Part shown: in pieces, positions 35,375 through 46,870 of the stretch | Layout: each line of letters starts with the position of its first letter | How positions within the stretch are numbered: position 1 is the first letter of the stretch | NCBI RefSeq assembly: GCF_002575655.3 | Contig: NC_053036.3 | Coordinates: 647,550,736-647,614,735 of the forward strand | Direction: 5' to 3' | DNA length: 64,000 bases | Source of the DNA: Aegilops tauschii subsp. strangulata | Lineage: Eukaryota; Streptophyta; Magnoliopsida; Poales; Poaceae | Notes under the pieces: model-generated | What the model was told of the DNA's origin: nothing | The model's database searches: none | What the model saw: the letters and a program-made list of their open reading frames with translations, nothing else | Made by a program: the position numbers and the translations under genes

Positions 35375-35686
35375 ATGTCGACGCTGCTGCCCGGCGAGGG
35401 CATGGCGAGGGTGCGCCGCAAGAAGGACTTCCGCCACATGGAGCGCGTCGACGGCCGCATGCTCAACGTGCTCCAGGGCCTCGAGCTCCACGCCAACGTC
35501 TTCTCCCCCGACGAGCAGGCCAAGATCGTCACCTGCGTCCTCGACCTTCCTCGACGTGCTCCAGGATTTCTTGCTGGAGGGATCAGATCTCTGGAGCAGC
35601 AATCTCGTCCTTCCATAAGATGGACTCGAGCACCATCAAACCAGCCTCCAGTTTCCAGTCCGACTCACAGCAGCAGGTATACTTGA
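35375..35686 (+). pseudogene. ALKBH9/10-like N-terminal fragment, now an upstream overlapping ORF
   Basis: From ATG 35375 the frame reads ARVRRKKDFRHMERVDGR, then NVLQGLELHANVFSPDEQAK and IVTCVLDL. That pattern (KKDFxxxERVDGRxxNVLxGLELHxxVFxxxEQxxIV) is the start of plant ALKBH9/10-type RNA demethylases (Fe/2-oxoglutarate oxygenases). After about residue 58 the similarity ends. The frame runs on to 35686, overlapping the DUF6598 start at 35620 in another frame. The catalytic HxD...H fold is absent. It is either a captured exon in the leader or a remnant. If transcribed, it would act as an upstream ORF and could reduce translation of the downstream protein. Confidence 0.65.
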
Positions 35687-38072
35687 CGGACGACTTCGAT
35701 GTTCTGGAGGACGTCGAGGATTTGGGCCAGCGGATGCTATCTTTGGCACATTCTCTTTCGACCTCCCATGCCCCCATCTCCTTGTACAAGGCGGACGAGC
35801 TGGTTAGCACAGCATCCAAATTAGAGAGGATCTCGCTGGATTTCTACAATTCTACCGAGGCGGCAATGAAGGAGGCAGCGGATGAGGAGAGGGATAGGAT
35901 GATGGAGATTCGGAAGACAGAAGGAGAAGGTACTGCTGAGGAGTTGGATGAAGAGATGGAGATGGGAAGGAAGACGAAGCAGACTCAGGAGAAGAAGATG
36001 AGGAATGATGATGAGCTGAGCAAGCTTTTTCTGTCCCACGAATTCTTGAAACTCTCCTCCAATGTCCTGGATAGACCCTACTGCTACAAAAATGAGTTGG
36101 CCATGCTGTTTAAGGTGGAGGAAGAGGAGGAGTATGAGAGGGTGAGGGAGGCCGAGAGAGAGATGGAGAGGCAGAGGGCGAAGAGTAAGCAGAGGAGGCA
36201 GAGGGAGAAGAACAAGCAGCAGATTGTGGTGAAGGAGGAGCGCGTTGCTGATGAGCAGCAAACAAAATCTCAAACGGAGCAACTCAAAGAGTGGATGGAT
36301 GATGAGCTGGAATTTTTCGCAGGCCACCGTAGCATCTGGGAACGCTCTAGTGGCAGCAAGGCCGGGCGGTTCGGTGGCTTCGAAGATAAAAGTAAGTAAA
36401 ATATCCATGCTCAACTTTATTCGTTTAGTCTATTATTATTATCTTGGTGAGCTCTTACTACTATGATTTTTTATACTACCACTGAGACAAAAAAAATTAC
36501 TTACTATTTTGCTGGCACTCGCTGTCCTATTATGGGCCAGTACCTGTGTGTGTCATAAGGTGCGGATGGACAAACGGGATGCAAATGAGTGAAGATCTGA
36601 CCGTACCATAATAAATATATGGCTTGATCTACTAAATTCCAGTAAGCGGCAAGTTAACTATGGGACTTGCTACAACATAAAACTGAATCTGCAATAAGTC
36701 ATTTATTTATAGTATTGGTCTGATTAAAAAGTGTGAAGTAAGACCCATTGAGTATGGACAATTGGGCACAGTTAAATTAGGAAATAATCTGCAACTCAAG
36801 GATACTCACATTGTCATATTTATAGTATAGGAAAGTATTAAAATTGAATTAGAGCTTTAATGTGGTATAAGGACTGAGGAGTATCTCGGTAAATGCAAGT
36901 ATTCACACTTACACGGTTCAACAAAACAGGGGGGAAGTGGTATCTGCTTGAGATCTCTTTGTACTACTAACTCTTGAAGCATTTCAAAATGAAAGTGAAC
37001 TGATGGTCTTTGTTTAATTTGTGTTGCAGCGACATTAAGTCCTCTCCAATTTACGCACTGCACACCCGGTATCCTTCTGCCCCGTGCCGCTGTCACTGAA
37101 AGAACGTTGCAAATCTACTCATTCAAACTTGTTGGACTAACGGAGCAGCTGAAGTGGCCACTCTCTGTTTATGGCGTGGTTGCTGCCCGAGACACCGTAG
37201 ACTGCAACCGCAACCTTCTCTTCTCTCGGTCGAGGATCAGGGGTCAATTACTCTCTGGACATGTATGTACTGTTGTATATTCACTTTCTCTTCATTGCCC
37301 TCTTCTTCTTTTAAGTAATACATACTTCTTTGTCCTCTGTTTCTTTTAAGTAATATATACTTCTTTGTCCTCTGGTTCTTTTAAGTAGTATTTTTCTTCC
37401 TCTTCAGCCAAACACTATAATGATGATTTAATCTAATGATTGCAGGACTCTTATCTGCGCTTGACTGGCCCGTCTCGAGCAATTCTAGTTGGGGATTATG
37501 TTGACTTTGAAGTTGAACTAAAAGTACGTGATGGAGATGATGAGCACAATGATACACAGTTGATGTGTGTTAGCAAGCGGTATAAAGAAGCAGACGGCGA
37601 CGGTGAGCAACCTTTACTCTTTGATAGCCCATTTTGTACTGCGGAGTTGAGGTTTGAGCTTTTTCCTACGACGGTCCAGCTCACTGTATTGTCCGTTCGT
37701 GTTGTTGGAGGGGGGTTCCCTTTTAGCTCTGGGGGTCAGGTTGCTTGTATTGTTTCTGGCCGTGAGAGGGTTGTGCTGTTTGATTCTACTGAAAAAATTA
37801 CTAGAGAAGACGAAGTAGTTTTGGATGGGTATGTTCCTTTGTCAAGAAACGCCATTTCAGTAGAGTTTGAAAAAGGAGTGACTGTTGAGGTAACAGCCTA
37901 TGTTGATTCTGGTTCTATCTCTGATCTTGTCCACTTCCCTTCCAAGTGGTGCAACATTAGTCAGGATAGCTGTTTCATCTGTGGTTCTGAGGTGAAGGTT
38001 ACCGTTGCATTGTCCCGGGTTGTGAGAGACAAGATGGAGATGTTGCTGGAGGGATATGCTACCCAGGTGTAG
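35620..38072 (+). CDS. DUF6598-domain protein 1 with charged coiled-coil N-terminus, three exons
   Basis: Exons 35620-36391, 37030-37262 and 37446-38072 join in phase to 543 codons. Residues 1-257 are unique. A Ser/Gln-rich start is followed by a long Glu/Lys/Arg coiled-coil-like region (EEEEEYERVREAEREMERQR and similar). From residue 258 comes the DUF6598 domain: LQIYSFKLVGLTEQLKWPLS, VYGVVAARDTVDCNRNLLF, 'SYLRLTGPSRAILVGDYVDF', a variable loop, VVLFDS, then 'VPLSRNAISVE' and a final VALSRVVRDKMEM. The domain is frequent in grasses and some members are joined to ribosome-inactivating-like or other modules. Its biochemical role is not established. The upstream frame stays open to 35248 but has no ATG after the TATA box before 35620. 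Confidence 0.82.
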
Positions 38073-38625
38073 TGTGCTATCTGTAATCAGGAGTGGTAAT
38101 TGTATGTCGGCAAGTAGCATGTATCAACTATATATATTATTTTGCATGTATCGACTCTATATTTTGTATGTCGGCAAGTCGTATGTATGAAGTCTATATT
38201 ATATTATTTGACTCTTATGTGTTAGTGTTGTGTGAAATATTCAGGAAATAGCCTTGAAAGCCAAGTTTGCTTGTACTGGCATTATGTTTACTTGTGTTGT
38301 GTGCCATTGCAAATATTCTGCTCAGCTGCTTAATAGAAGTATGTAAGATTGGGATGTCCTGCATTTAATCTCCCACCTGGTACCATTGATGCATTGCTTG
38401 TGAAGGGTGTCCTCCAGGGATGGTAGATCGTGTGCTTTGCTTACCCAGGGAAGAAATACAAGTTAGTTTGCAAGTCACAGCCCAAACAAAATAATTGACA
38501 GTCAATTAACAAGTCGAGATGCAATCTACGTAATAGATTCTGCAACTGAAGTCGTATAGGATCTCCTTTTCACATAAGAGGTTTGTGACAGGAGTAAACT
38601 GCCCTTGTATTATTTTTATTAATAT
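38073..38625. other. 3' flank of DUF6598 gene 1
   Basis: The string tgtatgtcggcaagt occurs twice (about 38102 and 38167) as part of a short direct repeat. No other gene is seen. Confidence 0.6.
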
Positions 38626-40412
38626 ATAATAACAAGCCGACTTTTCCTCCCTCCGACCCCCCGCGTCGTCTCCCTAAGGCGACTCGGGCGGGCACCTCAC
38701 CGGCCGGCGGCTAAGCCCCTTCCCCACCCACATCCTCTCGTCGCCGCCGGCAAACGACATCAGGCAAAGCCTGCGGGCGGCTGCCGGCGGCGGGTTCCGC
38801 TCTCTCCAGCGAAGCTCGCCATATGACAGCCCCGTTTTCCTCACTCCACCTCCCACCACGCCGGCCATCTTCTCCGCCTGCCCGGATCCGACCGTCCTCC
38901 CCACTCATCCGCCTCGGTGCTCGTCGGATCTGGCTGAGGGCGCCCTTTGCGGTGTGCGGCTGCCTTCGGGTCGATGCCCCACGCGGATCCAGATCCATTT
39001 GCGCCGCGACCACCTCCGCTCGATCTGCTCCGCCCTCCTCGACTCCGTCTGCACCGGCTGCGTGACGTGCGCTCCGGGTGGCGCCCCTTGGTTCAGTGCG
39101 TGGCCCCCAACCGCGGTGGTCATCAGGCTGGCTCGGGGTCTTCCACCTCTGCGCCCGTGCGCCGCATCCCTCCGCTCCGGCATAATTCCCCTCCCGCCGG
39201 TCGTGCATCCTGCTGTTCGCGGCCTGCTGCTCTACGCCACCCAGGTTGGGCTGCGTCGCCGCTGGCGTGGCGCGTGCGTCCGCCGTAGCCCCCACCACCC
39301 CTCCCTCAGATCCATGCTCATGGGTGCTGGGTGGATTGTCGCGGTTCCCCTGCCTCGGGCAGGCCATGCGGCTCCGGCCCCTCGGCCTAGTCGCCTACGC
39401 GGCCGGGCATTACAGTTGCGTCTGGTTTGTGCCCGTGTCAGCCGCGTTTAGCATGGAGGACTGCTGCCACTGGCCGCAGTTCCCTCTGACCTTCGGCTCT
39501 CTGTCTCCGGGAGAAATCCCTTCGCTGGTTCCTTGCCAGCGGCAGCAACGGCGACGCCTTCGTGGCGCCGCTTCATCTTCTTGGAGGCGCTGCTGTGGAG
39601 TTCAGTGCAGCTATGGTTTTGGACGAAAGTCCTGCGATGATGGCGCATGTGGGCGTCATTCTACCTTCCTGAAGGTATCGCAAAAACACATGCTTCAATC
39701 CACTCACCTACGCCCGCCCATCCCATCATCAACTTTTGTCCGTCATCCATCCATCCGTCACGTGTTCGTCCTCGGTGTTGTTCCCCGGTGTCGGCCATGT
39801 TGCTGTGCATGTTCAAGCCCCTCCCACGGTGGCCATTGTGCTGCGGCGAGCTTAGTGCTCTTGGTGTTGTGCCGGTTCATCTTTGCTCTTCGACGACGCA
39901 AGATGCCTCCCCAACTTGCTAATCATCCCGAATTCCCGTGGCGGAGCTCCCAGTCAAGGTTCGTGTTGTCACTCGTTGGTTGTGGATGCTCCTGAGTAGG
40001 GTCGTGAGGTTCGGTATGCACGCCGGTGCGGTGCGTTAGGTTGCTTGCTTAGTCTTGGTATTGTGATCCTTCGATGACACCCCTCTTCTACTTGTGCCTC
40101 CATGGTGTTGGTCCTTTGGTCTGCTAGCTAGGTCATCCCTTGTTCGTGGCGTCCTTTTTTTCTTCTCTTCTTCAGTCATTGATGTGCGTCATTTTTTTCT
40201 CTCTTCTTCTGTAACCTTGTTGCTTGTACGGTTTTCGGCCCGGTTTCCCTTATAAACGGGGTCAATTTGTTTAGGTTTTCGATCATGTTTCCCTTATAAA
40301 CTGGATCAGCCAAAGTTAAGGGGTGACTCTTAGCTTTGGCAGCTTTTTGAGCAATATATTCAGGTGGGGACCTCCCCCCCGGTGACCGTTCAAAAAATAA
40401 TAATAACAAGCC
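38626..40412 (+). mobile_element. LINE-like retroinsertion with 13-bp target-site duplication
   Basis: The 13-bp string ataataacaagcc occurs at 38626-38638 and again at 40400-40412, flanking 1.76 kb of C/T- and G/C-rich sequence. The insert ends in 'gtgaccgttcaaaaaataa', a poly(A)-like tail. It carries no reverse transcriptase. It looks like a non-autonomous derivative that kept the GC-rich 5' part and the 3' tail of a grass LINE. Several frames stay open because of base composition alone. Confidence 0.75.
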
Positions 40413-41072
40413 CATTGTTCCATAGATCAATGGAAACATCACTCGATGTCCGTGCTGCTTGTCAGGTCGTGACCTGTCTGTCCGCACCACCCACCTAACC
40501 TAATCCTAATGACGGACCATCGCGCCGCCACAGGTGGTGAAGGCAGCATCCTCTACCAAATCCACACAACCAAAGTGCCCAAACAACAGTGGGGCAAAAA
40601 TAAAAAATAAAAATCTCTCAACCAGGACAAAGCCGAGGCATGCTCTGTTCACTGATGAAGTTCTCTCGCTCGCTGTTCTGTTATCCAGCTCATCCTCTTA
40701 CTACCTGTTTTACGAAGTTTGGTTTTTGGATAAAATAGGACTTTTTTCAGAACAAAAAAAATCATCTTTTTTTTTCTTTTCGAGGCAAAAATAAATAAAA
40801 AATAAGGGGCACGGATGTTAATAGACGGGCCGGCAAGCGGAGAACTGGGCCATAGTTGGGGAGAAGAATAGGTTCTTCTTGGGCCAGTCCCTCCGAGGAG
40901 AGACCGGGCCGGACTGAGCTTGCTTGTTGGGTGGGAGTATACAACCATCCCAACCCGGCCACATCGCTGTTGAAACCCTAAGCTGCTAGGTTATTCGCCA
41001 CAAAGAAAGAAAAAGGAAACCCCAGGCGGCGGCGGCGGAGACGGAGGTCGACGGTGGGGGCAAGAGGCGCCG
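40413..41072. other. Upstream region of DUF6598 gene 2
   Basis: A telo-box-like aaaccctaa lies at about 40974, followed by a GGC-rich leader running to the ATG at 41073. No clear TATA box is visible. Otherwise no gene is seen. Confidence 0.5.
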
Positions 41073-44000
41073 ATGGGCGGCAGCGGAGATCAACGGTGGA
41101 TGCAAGAGACGCCGATGGGCAGCGGGTCGAATCCAGACTCGGGAGAAGCTCTTGGTCGCTACCGTGGTCTCCTGAGGTGGGAGACCGATTTGCTGCGGAG
41201 TGAGGTCAGGTCCCGGGGCCTCGATACGATTGCTGGAAAGAAGGCTTATCTTGAGCGGCATTCTGATGGAAGACAACTAGGTTTTGCATCACCTCAACTG
41301 CAAGAGCTCTTGTCCGCCCCTGAGGTCGGGAGTGTGCCTCTGGTGTCTTGGCCCTACCTTGTTCCTCATCATGAGGAGGCCGTGGATCTACTCTTGCACG
41401 AGGCACACAGACTGACCTACCGCATCCAATCTCTGAGGGAACTCGGTGTGCCAATCCCATTTAACAAGCTCGAATTACTTTTTCGCTTGTCTGGAATGTG
41501 TGAGCGCCTCTCCAGAAGCATAAGGACGCATGCATCGCCAACTTCAAGCGAGTCTTCTCAGGATGCTGCTATTTCTCCTTACAAGGAGCGACGTATGAGC
41601 TGGGTGTCGACTTGGGGGAGTCCAGTATTAAGATGCGGCGGCTTCCATGACATAAGTAAGTTAGAGTCCGTCCGTGTTCTGGTTATCTCATCTAACTGAT
41701 TTTTCTAGTCAGCTTTCCTTCCTTTTTCTTCCTTAAAATGCTTCATACGCATGCAGAATTGACTAGTGGCTGCAGAGAAAGAAAAATCTATTGAGTAAGT
41801 TCAGCAACTAGTGCAATGAGTGAACCATATAAGACAAAGACACATGCTTCAGACATTGCTGCTAGGCATCTATCCAGCACAACAGAACAAGAAAAATACT
41901 TCAGACTTGGATGATTTCAGCCATTAGAAAATACAAGCACAAGTTCTTCAGTTAGTTAGCAATACAAATATCAGCTTTCCGTTAGTTAGCAATAGGAATA
42001 GCAATTTTCAGTTAGTAGAAATACAAACAGCAGCAATAAATGTTGTACATACATTAGAAAAGTTGTTGTATACGCACTGCATAAAACAACATTGCAGAGA
42101 AGAACCATATAAACTTCCATTCCACAAACATGACAAGAGATAATGTACAGATTTATATGCAAATAAAAGAACCAAGAAATTGCAGAGAAGCAGCAAACAA
42201 TGTTGCCATCCTTCCACAGAACACATTTCTTCAGATTTTTTTAAGAGACAACGAGCCACTTGTCATTGAAATTCAGTACCATTGTCATTCCAAAATTCCA
42301 GTTTTTATAGGAAACTTTTAACTCTGGGGAAATTCATTGTAGTAGTTCCCGGGCAATTAGTGCTCATGTCAGAAATTAGAGAAATCCACACCAAATTCCT
42401 AGAATTTAAATGCAACATGTGTGTCAGATTTACGGACAGATCAATTGATTCTCTAATCCGTTTACCGTAGAGAAAAGGGTATTGCTTGATCATATGTGCA
42501 TCTCAGAGGACTAGCGAACCGTATCATTCAAACATGGAGACAATAAGTTGTCTAGTAGGAGTAGCTGCTGGAAGGTAGTAACTAATGAAGTAAGTCTTGA
42601 CAGTGAAGTTGTGGAGGGCCCATTACGCAGTGCATTTGAAAGAAAATACACCAATGATATGGATGATGGGAAAAGCTATATACATACACAAATACACACT
42701 AGTTCACAGTTTCCCAAGTGGACGTTCGGCTTTGAAGTCGGTGAATGTGTAGCACCTGTGTGCTCCTATGTATTTCCTGCTTTTGCTTCCTTTTTCTTTC
42801 TTATTAATATGCATTTCTCAGTCAATGCAATCATTTCACTTGCTCATTTTCTTCTTGTATAGTAAGAGATTGTACTTCCCTTTGTTTAGTAGTTTTACAT
42901 TTATATAGCACTACACACATTGATGTTGCAGCCACACTGTCTCCTATGTATTTTACCCCCTGCGCCCCTCGTATCATCCCATCCTCCGCCTTTGCCACCA
43001 AGGCCTTACAGATCTACTCATTTGAAATCTTTGAGCTGGATGACAGCTTGAAGTGGCCACTCAATGTCTACGGTGTGGTCGCTGCTCGAGATGTTGTGGA
43101 TGGTAACCGCAACCTTCTCTTCTCTCGCTCCAGGGCTAACTGCCAAGTAGTCACTAAAGAGGTATGTATGAAATGTTTCCCCTTCCTCTTGCATGTGATC
43201 TTGTGCATAATACATACATTTATACTAGCAAAGATAGAAAATTAATATGTCGGTTGATATGGCTTTGCTGGTTCTTAAGCTCAGCAGCATTGGTTGATTA
43301 GTACAGCAGATAACAAATTCGCTCTATGAGTAACAATCTAGTGGTAATTAGTACAAGGAAATATTACATGAAAAAAATAGTTTCTACTTCTGATCGAAGT
43401 CAAGATGTATTCTGGATCAGTGCAAGCATCTTCAATACTGCACCTTCCAGGCACAATGCAGGCCCTTGTTGATATAGTTGCATGGTCAAAGTTGATTGCA
43501 ATAGTTTAATGCATATCTCAACAGCATCAATATCATAGGCTTGGTTCTGACACTTGCTCCCCTGGTGTAGTTCAAGCAAGAAAATTAATTCAGTAAACAG
43601 AAATGAAAACATATTAGGAAGTAGAGGGGCTCGGTGTCAAGCAATGGTTTCATTTAACTATTTGGTCCAACAAGTACTATGCCAATGTGTCTGTCGATCT
43701 CCCATTCTACCTTCTAATAACCATGGAAGATATAATCAATTGTAGTGTGGTGAGCAGCAAGAGGAACATTCAAACAATCAATGAGACCATTAATTCCTGG
43801 TTCATTCCCCGGGTTCTATGCTGCTAACCATTTGACTTCCAAGTGGACATGGCACCTGGTAAGTCTTGGGTGCAAGCTGTATGATGGTGATGATTACAAT
43901 AATAAGGCTTGCTAGGTGATGATAATAGTACTCTAATCTGATCTGGTCCTGTCCTCAAGCTAGTGTGGTTCACACTGTTGAGTGTTGAGAGTTGAGTGTG

Positions 44001-44855
44001 TCACTGCATTGGGTGGTGGGCATTGTAGGTCTGTACGCCTGTACGTGTACGGCACGGCAGTTGCATTTGTTATTTGTGTACAAAAATGAAGTGTCAATGA
44101 TGGTTAAGCAATCATATTCGATTCAGATCCAGTGGTTTTTCTTCTGTCTCTCTCTCTCTCTCCGTGTGTGTATCTCATGGTAAACCATTTCACATGGCAT
44201 TAGTAATGATAATGACGATTGTTGTTTGCAGCATCCTTTTTTGCACTTGACTGGCCCTTCTCGTGCTATTCTGTCTGAGTATCCGGTTGATTTTGAAGTT
44301 GAACTAAGGATAAAAGATGGAAGCGAGTCTCAAGATAAAGCATTGATCAGTTCTACTAACCACCACCATTTTTGTGCTGATACTGCTCTTTTCCTTGGCT
44401 GCCTGTGTTCAGCAAAGTTAAACCTCCAGACTGTTGCTAGTGCTGTCCAGGCCACGATATTATCAGTTCGTGTCACTGGAGGGCTGTCTACTTTTGAATT
44501 TGGAGGGCAAATTGCGTGTTCATTGTCTACTGCAGGTCACCAAGTTGTGTTGTTTGATTCTAGTGAAGAATTTTGTGAAGATCTGGAAGGTTACGTTCCA
44601 TTGGCAAGGAATGTTGTTACGGTGGAATCAAAAGGTTCACTGAGGATCATCATAAAAAGTTACACAGAATCTCATGGTGTTGCTCACCAGGCTGAGTTTG
44701 AATTCGGTGCCAAGCATTGTCAGATAAGCAGTCAGGAACGTGTTATTGGTGATTCTAAGCTGCAGGTTGTCATTGCTTGGTCCCTACTTGTGAGGGACAA
44801 GCTTGACAACATGGCAGCGGGGTATGCCTTCACTTATCCCTCTCTCTGTGGCTAG
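41073..44855 (+). CDS. DUF6598-domain protein 2 with a different N-terminal exon, three exons
   Basis: Exons 41073-41655, 42932-43161 and 44232-44855 join in phase to 478 codons. Exon 1 encodes about 194 residues with an SAP-like helix pair (LLRSEVRSRGLDTIAGKKAY) and Leu-rich helices (LLLHEAHRLTYRIQSLRELG), unrelated to gene 1. From the second exon the DUF6598 domain is paralogous to gene 1: 'TLSPMYFTPCAPRII', LQIYSFEIFELDDSLKWPLN, VYGVVAARDVVDGNRNLLF, LTGPSRAILSEYPVDFEVEL, VVLFDS and a final IAWSLLVRDKLDNM. Intron phases (1, then 0) equal those of gene 1. Introns are long (1.28 and 1.07 kb). Function unknown. Confidence 0.8.
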
Positions 44856-44894
44856 TTGGACAACTTGGTGGGGTGATCAAACTTAGAACTTTGT

Positions 44895-44966
44895 TGTCTT
44901 GTGTAATCTAACTTGAAGTTGACCTATGTTGTGTTGTGTAATCTAACTTGAAGTTGACCTACATTG
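44895..44966. repeat. Short tandem duplication in the 3' flank of DUF6598 gene 2
   Basis: A roughly 37-bp unit containing gtgtaatctaacttgaagtt occurs twice in tandem. Confidence 0.85.
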
Positions 44967-45509
44967 ATATGGGTTTAAATCTGTTACAACTAATCACAAT
45001 AAATAATTTATGGTGCCTACATATCAACACAAAACACAACAAACAAGAAACACTTACAAATGCTTCGTATATGTGTGCGAGTATCGTGTTTGCTTGCACT
45101 TGTCCTTCAAAACCCCTACTTTATTTAAAGTTGACGAATCTGTGAATAAGCACCAAAGGGCAGTTTCGAATTCAGCAAAACATGTAATGATCCTCCAAGC
45201 CACCACATAGTTATCCACATGTTTACATAGGAACTCCATGATAACTCTCTGACGCGCACTGTGCTTGAAACGATGGTAGGTCCGTATTCGCACTATATAG
45301 TAAGTGTCCTGACATTTAAACTATAGTGAGTACAATACTCAGAACAAGAGCAAAGGAGCCACATTCAACACAAAACGAATGCAATTAAACAATAGGCACA
45401 CTATTAAAAACAGAAACCGGAGCTTGCAACAGTAACACCAGAGGATGCAAACAATTGAATCATATGAAGGATATTGCAGTCAAATCTACTATGTAACAAG
45501 AGAACTTAC
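44967..45509. other. Intergenic; possible further exon of the minus-strand gene
   Basis: A minus-strand frame at 45293-45054 reads TYHRFKHSARQRVIMEFLCK, then HVDNYVVAWRIITCFAEFE. An ag acceptor-like site lies upstream, but the phase with the exon at 45758-45510 is not clear. I do not recognise the family. Confidence 0.35.
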
Positions 45510-46870
45510 TTCTTTCTCTGTGGCAGGGGGAGGTAAGGGGTATCTTGTGCTGTGGGCTTTGTCAAACTTTTCAGATTCACTTTCAATGGTCACAGGTGAT
45601 AGCTTCTCGAAATGATTACGCACTGGGGTGGGTCTCGTGGACAAGAAGCTATGCTCAACAAAATCTTCAGGAGCCCAAGCTGGACGTGGCTTATCTTTTG
45701 TGCGCTTGCCAGGTGGATAATTCTCATTGTAGGAGGCATAGGGGAACTTTGGTATCTCCTATACAAACTGTAGAAGTTAGAAAAACTACAAATAGGGGAA
45801 TTAAAAGAGTGAATAACTTAAGAAACAACAAGCAAGTAGTAGTACACAGGGCACTAGCTAAGGGAAAATGTACTTTCTTATTTGTTCACTGGTACTAGTA
45901 AGTAATTATCCTATGCATATGCAATTGAGCGCTGCTATGCACACGATGCACAGTGGACGATTTGTGCCCGACATAGCATATCAATGCGTCCATGCTTATA
46001 ATGAAACTATGAAAGTGGAGCAGAAGGCTGGATTAGCATCGTGGAGCTGTCATGCAGTCTGTTTATCGTCCGCACAGCAGTTGTGTATGCAATTTGCGCT
46101 GCTATTCAACTAGTACAAACTTAAGCCTTGAAGAACATTCCGCATATAAGTTATGTATGGAACTAAAAACTTAGGCCTTGAAGAACATACCGCATAAGTT
46201 AGCTGCTGTGGGCCAGCTTTTGCAAGGCTATCGTCTTTGGCCTGCTGGTAGACCGCATTCAGATATAACTGAGAGGATGTAGACATCTGGCAAGTGGGGA
46301 TCGGATCCATAATTCAGCAAGAGACAGTGATGCGCTTCCAATGAGACGACCTGCGAGATGAACCCTAAGTTAGATCCAGCTTCGTTTTGTGAGGATGGAA
46401 GACCTAGAAGAATTCCAACAGATATAGGAGAATGCAAAAAAGATGTGAGTTCACTCACTCAGCAGATTTTTGAGGCGACCGTCGGTGGAGCGGCAGAAGA
46501 GCAGATGTTCGAGTCAACAGTCGGTGAAGCAGGTGTTGGAGCCGGGCGTCGGTGAAGCAGTAGAGCAGCAGGCGTTGGAGCCGGACGCCGGTGAAGCAGC
46601 AGAGAAGCAGGTCTTGGAGCCGGACGCCGGTGAAGCAGCAGATCTTGGAGGCGGCCGCCGAGCAAGCAGCAGATCTTGGAGGCAGCCGTCGGTGAAGCGG
46701 CAGATCTTGGAGGCGGCCGCCGAGCAAGCAGCAGAGCACCAGATATTTGAGGCTGCCGTCGGTGAAGAAGCAGAGGTTGAGCGGCGGCCGCCGCCGAAGA
46801 TGAAGGCTGCTGTAGTGGAGGAGGGTAGGGTTGAAGAGACTGGGCGGCTAGGGTTCTGCGTTTATATATA
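45510..46870 (-). CDS. Unrecognised gene whose promoter and first exons are unit 1 of the tandem array (partial model)
   Basis: On the minus strand a TATA box at 46870-46863 is followed by a leader exon (to 46459), a short intron with a gtgagt donor and a cag acceptor at 46353-46351, and exon 2 (46350-46191). The ATG in exon 2 (46310) starts MDPIPTCQMSTSSQLYLNAV YQQAKDDSL. After a gtatgt donor, exon 3 (45758-45510) joins in phase 0 and reads EIPKFPYASYNENYPPGKRT, then 'RPAWAPEDFVEHSFLSTRPT' and RYPLPPPATEKE, ending at gtaagt. Later exons are not clear, so the 3' end is unknown. The leader contains a 94-codon upstream ORF. I do not recognise the protein. Good splice sites and a Pro/charged composition favour a real gene. 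Confidence 0.5.
46110..46200. repeat. Short tandem duplication at the exon 2 donor of the minus-strand gene
   Basis: The strings 'ccttgaagaacattccgcat' and 'ccttgaagaacataccgcat' lie 48-50 bp apart in tandem. Only the copy next to the exon keeps gtatgt; the other reads gaatgt. Confidence 0.7.

Noticed and set aside
35248..35619. N-terminal extension of DUF6598 protein 1 to the ATG at 35248
   Set aside because: That ATG is upstream of the TATA box at 35271, and the extra residues are Arg/Pro-rich shadow of the ALKBH-like frame.
39246..39995. 249-codon frame in the GC-rich region
   Set aside because: It lies inside the LINE-like insertion, overlaps several other open frames and has no recognisable domain.
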